A stretch of DNA of 10,329 bases. Origin: Alphaproteobacteria bacterium (GTDB lineage: Bacteria; Pseudomonadota; Alphaproteobacteria; CACIAM-22H2). Below the pieces are notes generated by a model that did not search any database, was not told the DNA's origin, and saw only the letters and a program-made list of their open reading frames with translations. Location: the NCBI GenBank assembly GCA_016869415.1, contig VGEI01000096.1:1-10329 (forward strand), read 5' to 3'. A program made the position numbers and the translations under genes. Of this stretch, positions 6,538 through 10,329 are shown one piece after another. Position 1 is the first letter of the stretch. Each line of letters begins with the position of its first letter.

Positions 6538-6576
6538 AAGCGCCTGCCGGATGTTCGCCCTCATGGGCGCTGGCCT

Positions 6577-7170
6577 ATGACCGGCCCTGAAATCGAAAAG
6601 CTGATCCAGCTTCTGGCCAGGCTGCCCGGCCTGGGTCCGCGTTCGGCGCGGCGGGCGGCGCTCGACCTGCTGAAGCGCCGCGACGCCCTGCTCAGGCCGC
6701 TGGCCGAGGCGCTCAACGTGGCGGCCGAGAAGATCGTCGCCTGCGCCATCTGCGGCAATCTCGACACCGTCAACCCATGCGCCATCTGCGCCGACGTCCG
6801 GCGCGATTCCGCAACGCTCTGCGTGGTCGAGGAGGTGGCCGATCTCTGGGCCATCGAGCGCTCGGCCGCCTTCCGTGGCCGCTACCACGTGCTGGGTGGT
6901 GTGCTCTCGGCGCTCGACGGCATCGGCCCGGAGGATTTGGGCATCGCAAGGCTGGTCGAGCGCGCTTCGGCGCCGGAGGTGCGCGAGATCATCCTGGCGA
7001 TGAACGCCACGGTCGAGGGCCAGACCACGGCGCACTACGTCACCGACCGCCTGGCCGGCACCAAGGTGCAGGTGACGCGCCTGGCGCACGGCTTGCCAGT
7101 GGGCGGCGAATTGGACTACCTCGACGACGGCACGCTCACCGCCGCCTTGCGCGCAAGGCGCGCGATCTAG
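6577..7170 (+). CDS. recR: Recombination mediator protein RecR
   Basis: RecR works with RecO (and RecF) to load RecA onto SSB-coated single-stranded DNA. The 197-residue product has the N-terminal helix-hairpin-helix LARLPGLGPRSARRAALDLL (13-32), the four-cysteine zinc motif (Cys56, Cys59, Cys68, Cys71), and a Toprim domain starting ATLCVVEEVADLWAIE (79-94) and continuing through YHVLGGVLSALDGIGPEDL. The C-terminal VTRLAHGLPVGGELDYLDDGTL is the standard Walker-B-like and closing region. An in-frame start at 6487 would add 30 residues, but these are encoded by the palindromic repeat and read PSPLGGWGEGK, so ATG at 6577 (MTGPEIEKLIQLLARLPGLG) is preferred and gives the family length. The Shine-Dalgarno before 6577 is weak. 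Third gene of the dnaX-ybaB-recR cluster, convergent with the MBL gene. Confidence 0.96.
   Translation: MTGPEIEKLIQLLARLPGLGPRSARRAALDLLKRRDALLRPLAEALNVAAEKIVACAICGNLDTVNPCAICADVRRDSATLCVVEEVADLWAIERSAAFRGRYHVLGGVLSALDGIGPEDLGIARLVERASAPEVREIILAMNATVEGQTTAHYVTDRLAGTKVQVTRLAHGLPVGGELDYLDDGTLTAALRARRAI
7143..7160. repeat. Perfect 18-bp palindrome at the 3' end of recR
   Basis: CGCCTTGCGCGCAAGGCG is its own reverse complement. In RNA it gives a 7-bp stem with a CGCG loop inside the last codons of recR (AALRARR). It lies about 40 bases from the convergent MBL stop at 7200, with no T-run on either side. It could slow or end transcription from recR, but coding constraint in GC-rich DNA may also explain it. 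Confidence 0.5.
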
Positions 7171-7199
7171 AGCTTGGGCGCTCGCGCCGCGCGGCCTCG

Positions 7200-8174
7200 T
7201 CAGAAGCTGAAGCGCTTGCCGACCGCGGTCGGCGTCATCACCTTGTCGCCGAAGCGGTTGACCAGGGCCGCCATGGCGCGCCAGCCGGTGCAATGGCCGG
7301 CGGCGATATGGGTGAGGCCGAACCCGCCCAGCGCGGTCACGGTGTCGGGGATGATGGCTTCCGTCGGCCCGGAGAGATGCAGCCCGCCCATGACCGTGTG
7401 AAGCGGCACGCCCGGGAAGGCCGCCTGCGCGTGCTTGAGCACGTTGACCACTCCGGCATGCGAGCAGGCGGTGAACACCACCAGACCCTTGCCGGCGACG
7501 TTCACGCCCAGCCAGCGCTCGTCGATGAGCAGGGGATCGGCCGTCCATTCCTGCGTCGCGCCGGCGCGGGCGAAGTGGTTGGGCAGGCCGGTCTCGAACG
7601 GCGTCACCCGCGGAATCTCGCCGCTGATATGGAACATGCGGTCGAGGACCGTCTGGGGCTCGCGGCTGGCCACGACGCGGGCTCCGTGCCGGGCCAACGT
7701 CGCTGGGCCGGGCACGTCCTCCATCGGCAGCACGGTGCCGTCGGGGAGCCGCCGGCCGCGCTGGTTGAACATGCCGGGATGCGCGTAATAGGGAATCTCG
7801 CGCCCGCCGTTGCGGGCCCGGATGAGGTCGAGAGCGCGCAGCATGCCGCCGCCGTGGTCCCAGTGTCCGTGCGACAGCATGACGCTCTCGACACTGCCGA
7901 GATCGGCGCCGAGGCGCGTCGCGTTGATCTCGAACACGTCGGCGTCGGGACCGGTGTCGAAGAGCAGCGTGTGGCTGGTTTCGCCGCGGCGGGCGGTGAT
8001 CAGGCACGACAGCCCGTGAGCCGCGCAGCACAGGCAGCTCCCGGCGAGGAGCGTCATGCCCTTCTGCCAGAGATAGGTGAACTCGGTCGTGACGTGCTGC
8101 GGGCCGCTCGACAGGCTGTCGGTGGCGTTGTCGACCAGGATCTGCACTTCGAGACTATCGACCGGAGTCAGCAT
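7200..8174 (-). CDS. MBL-fold metallo-hydrolase (COG1237-like, related to dihydropterin-ribofuranosylaminobenzene phosphate synthases)
   Basis: A 324-residue metallo-beta-lactamase-superfamily protein with no signal peptide, so cytoplasmic. The metal-binding motif is SHGHWDHGG: His102, His104, Asp106, His107. Further ligands are His239 (TACSHAGVVN), probably His266 in GGLHL, and His294 in GHCTG. LLFDTGP (70-76) is the usual strand before the active site. The ACSHAG...GGLH...GHCTGW pattern is that of the COG1237 group, some archaeal members of which are annotated as methanopterin-related phosphate synthases; that activity should not be transferred to a bacterial protein. The N-terminal part carries a dense Cys cluster GSCLCCAAHGLSC (Cys47, 49, 50, 57), unusual for the fold. 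ATG at 8174 lies 9 bases after the upstream isomerase-like gene. Substrate unknown. Confidence 0.85.
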   Translation of the reverse strand: MLTPVDSLEVQILVDNATDSLSSGPQHVTTEFTYLWQKGMTLLAGSCLCCAAHGLSCLITARRGETSHTLLFDTGPDADVFEINATRLGADLGSVESVMLSHGHWDHGGGMLRALDLIRARNGGREIPYYAHPGMFNQRGRRLPDGTVLPMEDVPGPATLARHGARVVASREPQTVLDRMFHISGEIPRVTPFETGLPNHFARAGATQEWTADPLLIDERWLGVNVAGKGLVVFTACSHAGVVNVLKHAQAAFPGVPLHTVMGGLHLSGPTEAIIPDTVTALGGFGLTHIAAGHCTGWRAMAALVNRFGDKVMTPTAVGKRFSF

Positions 8175-8183
8175 CCTACACGC

Positions 8184-8774
8184 TCATCCCTCGCGGTTTC
8201 GACGGGCGAAGTCTAACGCCTCGTCCATACGGTCGCCGCCCCAGAATATCTCCTTGCCGATGGCGAAGCTCGGCGCGCCGAAGATGCCGAGGTCCCGCGC
8301 CGCATCCGTCTGGGCGTCGAGCGCCACCCGGATGGCGGGCGATTCGGCCTGGGCCAGGATCGCGGCCGGATCCCGGCCCAGACCGCGCAGAACGGTTTCC
8401 AGATTCTCATGCGGTGCCCGGTGGTCGCGCATCCAGGCGCTGAACACGGCGCGGCTGAAATCGGGGCACCAGCCCTCGGCCGCGGCGACGGTGCCGACGC
8501 GTAGCGCAAGCAGCTCCGGATCGACGGGATAGGGCGGCGCCGGGCGGAAGGGCAGGCCATGGGCCTGCGTCCGGCGCTCCAGGTCGCGCCAGATGTAGCG
8601 CATCTTCGCCGCCGGCCGCGCGGTGTTGCCCTGCTCGGCCATGATGGCGCGCAGGTTGAACGGCCGCCAGCGCACCGTGACGCCGGCGGCGCGGGCGGCC
8701 TCGCCGATACGCATCGCCGCGATATAGCTGTAGAGGCTGCCGTAGAAGAGGAAGAAATCGACGGGCTGGCTCAT
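8184..8774 (-). CDS. 2-hydroxychromene-2-carboxylate isomerase-like DsbA family protein
   Basis: A 196-residue thioredoxin-fold protein of the kappa glutathione transferase/HCCA isomerase group. NahD of naphthalene degradation isomerises 2-hydroxychromene-2-carboxylate with glutathione as cofactor. The N-terminus VDFFLFYGSLYSYIA (5-19) matches the strand-1/active-site region where the family has Ser in place of the DsbA CXXC (Ser13 or Ser16 here). The family C-terminal signature IFGAPSFAIGKEIFWGGDRMDEAL is complete (164-187), with the cis-Pro in GAPSF at Pro168. The helical insert contains KMRYIWRDLERRTQAHGLPF, also typical. No signal peptide, so cytoplasmic. No aromatic-degradation genes are near; it sits between rmuC (29-base gap) and the MBL gene (9 bases), so the natural substrate is likely another glutathione-linked compound. 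Confidence 0.88.
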   Translation of the reverse strand: MSQPVDFFLFYGSLYSYIAAMRIGEAARAAGVTVRWRPFNLRAIMAEQGNTARPAAKMRYIWRDLERRTQAHGLPFRPAPPYPVDPELLALRVGTVAAAEGWCPDFSRAVFSAWMRDHRAPHENLETVLRGLGRDPAAILAQAESPAIRVALDAQTDAARDLGIFGAPSFAIGKEIFWGGDRMDEALDFARRNREG

Positions 8775-8803
8775 CGGGCGGTGACTTTCATGCCGCGAGG
8801 CGG

Positions 8804-9871
8804 CTAGGGCTTGGGCGGGGCCAGCGCGGCGGCAGCGGCGCCGTTCTCGAGCTCCACGTCGCCGATCTTCTGGCCGCGGGCGACGATCTTCTCGGCCGAG
8901 ATGCGGATCTCGCGCACGTCCTCGCTGACCTGGCCGAAATGCTGCTGCAGCTTCCTGGTGCGGTCGTCGAGGCGCAGCACGTCGCCGAGCAGGGTCGCCA
9001 CCTCCTTCTGGATGACATGGGCCTGCTCGCGCATGCGCACGTCCTTGAGCACGGCGCGCATGGTGTGCAGCACGGCCCAGAGCGTGGTCGGCGAAACGAT
9101 GTAGACGCGGGCCCGGTTGGCCTTCTCGACCACCTCGCCGCAGCTGGCGTGCAGCTCGGCGTAGACGGCCTCGGAGGGCAGGAACATCAAAGCGCCCTCG
9201 GCCGTCTCCCCCTCGATGATGTAGCGGCTGGCGATGTCGCCGACGTGCTTGCTCACGTCCGCGGCGAAGGCCTTGAGCGCCGCCGCGCGCTGCCCGTCCA
9301 CGGCGTCGCGCAGCAGGCGGTAACTCTCCAGCGGGAATTTGGCGTCGACGCAGATGTCGCCCGGCGGCCGCGGCAGGCGGATCAGGCAGTCGACGCGCAT
9401 GCGGTTGGAAAGCGTGGCCTGCAGCTGGTAGGCGGAGGCCGGCAGCACGCTCTGCACCAGGTTCTCGAGCTGCAGCTCGCCGAAGGCGCCGCGCGCCTGC
9501 TTGTTGGCCAGGATGTCCTGCAGCCCGACGACGCGGGTGGAGAGCTCGGCGAGATTCTTCTGCGCCTCGTCGATCTTGACCAGCCGCTCGCGCAGCTCGG
9601 CGATCGTCTTGCTGGTCTCCTTGGCCGAGCTGCCGAGGCTCTCGCTCAGCCGCGCCTGGGCAGCGGCGAAGCGCTCGTCGAGCGCGGCGGTGAAGGCACG
9701 CTCCTGCTCCTGCTGCCGTGCCTGCGCCGCGGTATTCTGAGCCGCCAGGGTTTCCAGCACGCCTTCCAGCCGCGCCAGCGCCGGATCGGGACCGCGCGGG
9801 CGCAAGGCAAGCGCCACGGCCACGCCGGCCAGCACGAGTGCCGCAATGCCTAACAGAAGAAGGGAGTCCAT
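8804..9871 (-). CDS. rmuC: DNA recombination protein RmuC
   Basis: RmuC limits recombination at inverted repeats in E. coli and is predicted to be a membrane-anchored nuclease-like protein. The 355-residue product has one N-terminal membrane helix (about 4-22, LLLLGIAALVLAGVAVALAL). A long Ala/Gln/Glu-rich coiled coil follows (about 30-115). The RmuC domain starts near RGAFGELQLENLVQSVLP; VDCLIRLPRPPGDICVDAKFPLESYRLL holds the restriction-nuclease-like Asp and DAK residues, and EGALMFLPSEAVYAEL and RVYIVSPTTLWAVLHTMRAVLKD are signature stretches. ATG at 9871 gives the membrane anchor directly. A hairpin with stem CCCGCT/AGCGGG (9873-9888) abuts the start codon. It is probably the first gene of an operon with the isomerase-like and MBL genes. 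Confidence 0.94.
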   Translation of the reverse strand: MDSLLLLGIAALVLAGVAVALALRPRGPDPALARLEGVLETLAAQNTAAQARQQEQERAFTAALDERFAAAQARLSESLGSSAKETSKTIAELRERLVKIDEAQKNLAELSTRVVGLQDILANKQARGAFGELQLENLVQSVLPASAYQLQATLSNRMRVDCLIRLPRPPGDICVDAKFPLESYRLLRDAVDGQRAAALKAFAADVSKHVGDIASRYIIEGETAEGALMFLPSEAVYAELHASCGEVVEKANRARVYIVSPTTLWAVLHTMRAVLKDVRMREQAHVIQKEVATLLGDVLRLDDRTRKLQQHFGQVSEDVREIRISAEKIVARGQKIGDVELENGAAAAALAPPKP

Positions 9872-9924
9872 CCCCGCTCTATAGCGGGCGCCCCCCGAGT
9901 CGGTCGAGGGTCGCTGCTCGACCG
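9872..9924 (-). promoter_or_regulatory. rmuC leader with two inverted repeats
   Basis: CCCGCT (9873-9878) and AGCGGG (9883-9888) form a 6-bp stem with a 4-base loop next to the rmuC ATG. CGGTCGA (9901-9907) and TCGACCG (9918-9924) form a second perfect 7-bp inverted repeat with a 10-base centre. The first holds TATAGA on the minus strand, a -10-like hexamer only 6 bases from the ATG, which would make the message almost leaderless. Farther up, minus-strand CTTGAC near 9955-9960 is a good -35 but lacks a good -10 partner. The promoter is therefore undecided; the repeats could be operator or leader structures. Confidence 0.35.
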
Positions 9925-10140
9925 CCGGGGCCTGCTAAGTGCGCTCCTGCCACAATGCGTCAAGAAGGTGGCGGCAATTTTCTTAGCCTGCAAGCCTTTG
10001 AGAAATCAGGGGCCGGCCATGTCCAATTATGTCCAATGTGTCTAATGCCGCGCCTATCTCGCTTCATTTGTAGGGCCTTGAGCACAAATTTCCTGCCGAG
10101 CCTCTGGACGTAACGTCTTTCATTCCCCATATGGTCGTTT
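9925..10140. other. Non-coding stretch between rmuC and the last gene, with a short tandem repeat
   Basis: No gene with recognisable content is seen. The stretch is clearly less GC-rich than its neighbours. ATGTCCAAT occurs at 10019-10027 and 10029-10037, and a degenerate third unit TGTCTAATG follows at 10039-10047, giving a period of about 10 bases. GACGTAACGTC (10107-10117) is a short symmetric site. A small + strand open frame covers part of the area (9718-10113), but its composition is that of antisense rmuC followed by random sequence, so it is not called as a gene. No tRNA or integrase remnant was recognised. Confidence 0.5.
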
Positions 10141-10162
10141 GCCGGCGTCTTTGGGCGCCGGC
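10141..10162 (-). terminator. Terminator-like hairpin downstream of the partial gene at the right edge
   Basis: GCCGGCG (10141-10147) and CGCCGGC (10156-10162) form a perfect 7-bp GC stem with an 8-base loop, 25 bases past the stop codon of the minus-strand gene at 10188. On the minus strand the hairpin is followed by AAACG rather than a T-run, so it is not a textbook intrinsic terminator. On the + strand a T-rich GATCTTTCTC follows, but no + gene reads into it. It most likely marks the 3' end of the right-hand transcript. Confidence 0.4.
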
Positions 10163-10187
10163 CCGATCTTTCTCATGGTGAAGATTG

Positions 10188-10329
10188 CTACTCCGCCGCC
10201 TTGTAGCGCTCCTCGCGCTCCCAGTAGGCCGGGAAGCCGACGATCTGCTGCAGTTCGGGGAAGCCGACCATGGGCGGCAGGCCGACGTTGGAGCCGGGCT
10301 TGAGCGCCTCCAGCGCTGCCCGCATGGCG
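10188..10329 (-). CDS. C-terminal 46 residues of a protein, possibly isocitrate lyase/PEP mutase family
   Basis: The frame ends at TAG (10188-10190) and runs off the window. The visible residues are AMRAALEALKPGSNVG, LPPMVGFPELQQIVGF and PAYWEREERYKAAE. The pattern A(M)xAALxALK - short linker - F-EL--L-GFPxYW-xEERY resembles the C-terminal helices of isocitrate lyase/phosphoenolpyruvate mutase superfamily proteins (carboxyphosphonoenolpyruvate mutase or dimethylmalate lyase-like), whose C-terminal helices swap between subunits. This is recognised from pattern memory only; no catalytic residue is in the window. It is transcribed in the same direction as rmuC but is separated from it by 316 bases and a hairpin, so it is a separate unit. 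Confidence 0.4.
   Translation of the reverse strand, partial: AMRAALEALKPGSNVGLPPMVGFPELQQIVGFPAYWEREERYKAAE

Noticed and set aside
6487..6576. Upstream in-frame recR start
   Set aside because: The added 30 residues are translated palindromic repeat, not RecR sequence. The family N-terminus starts at 6577.
6385..8031. 548-codon open frame on the minus strand over the repeat, recR and part of the MBL gene
   Set aside because: Arg/Pro-rich sequence without family motifs. It overlaps two genes with clear catalytic motifs and the palindromic repeat.
6777..8216. 479-codon open frame on the plus strand
   Set aside because: It starts inside recR in another frame and continues antisense to the MBL gene; no domain is visible.
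7200..8774. Toxin-antitoxin, defence island or phage module
   Set aside because: None of the genes in the window match known defence or phage families; the MBL and DsbA-like genes look metabolic.
8939..9853. 304-codon plus-strand open frame antisense to rmuC
   Set aside because: RmuC is recognised across its full length on the minus strand; the antisense product shows no family features.

Overview
The window is GC-rich, tightly packed bacterial chromosome, most likely from an alphaproteobacterium (Rhodospirillales/Rhizobiales-like; the exact order is a guess). The basis is the order SRP RNA (ffs) - dnaX - ybaB - recR on the + strand, the high GC content with many long antisense open frames, and a GC-rich palindromic repeat of the 'PSPLGGWGEGK' type next to recR. 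No phage gene, transposase, CRISPR array, tRNA or rRNA was seen.

Layout. (1) 1-3981, minus strand, read from right to left: sbtA (bicarbonate permease), sbtB (PII-like regulator), nudC (NAD(H)/NAD-RNA Nudix hydrolase), an APH-fold small-molecule kinase and the first 237 codons of an enolase paralogue. sbtA/sbtB are 3 bases apart. nudC/kinase and kinase/enolase each overlap by 4 bases (GTGA, ATGA), so these genes look co-translated. (2) 3982-4253: a divergent promoter region and the small SRP RNA gene. (3) 4254-7170, plus strand: dnaX, ybaB and recR, the classical replication/recombination cluster. A roughly 157-bp palindromic repeat sits between ybaB and recR and lengthens the recR open frame at its 5' end. 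(4) 7200-9871, minus strand and convergent with recR: rmuC, a DsbA-family 2-hydroxychromene-2-carboxylate isomerase-like protein and an MBL-fold hydrolase, probably one operon. (5) 9872-10187: a 316-bp non-coding stretch with inverted repeats, a short tandem repeat and a terminator-like hairpin. (6) 10188-10329: the last 46 codons of another minus-strand gene, possibly of the isocitrate lyase/PEP mutase family.

How the parts work together. The + strand block is housekeeping: protein targeting RNA, clamp-loader subunit, nucleoid-associated protein and recombination mediator. The sbtA-sbtB pair is a bicarbonate uptake module under nucleotide control. The nudC-kinase-enolase trio is the least explained part. 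The enolase paralogue keeps most active-site landmarks but has Asp where ordinary enolases have a catalytic Glu, and it is translationally coupled to a kinase. That suggests a phosphorylated substrate other than, or besides, 2-phosphoglycerate. This is the best candidate for an undescribed pathway here, but the sequence alone does not prove it.
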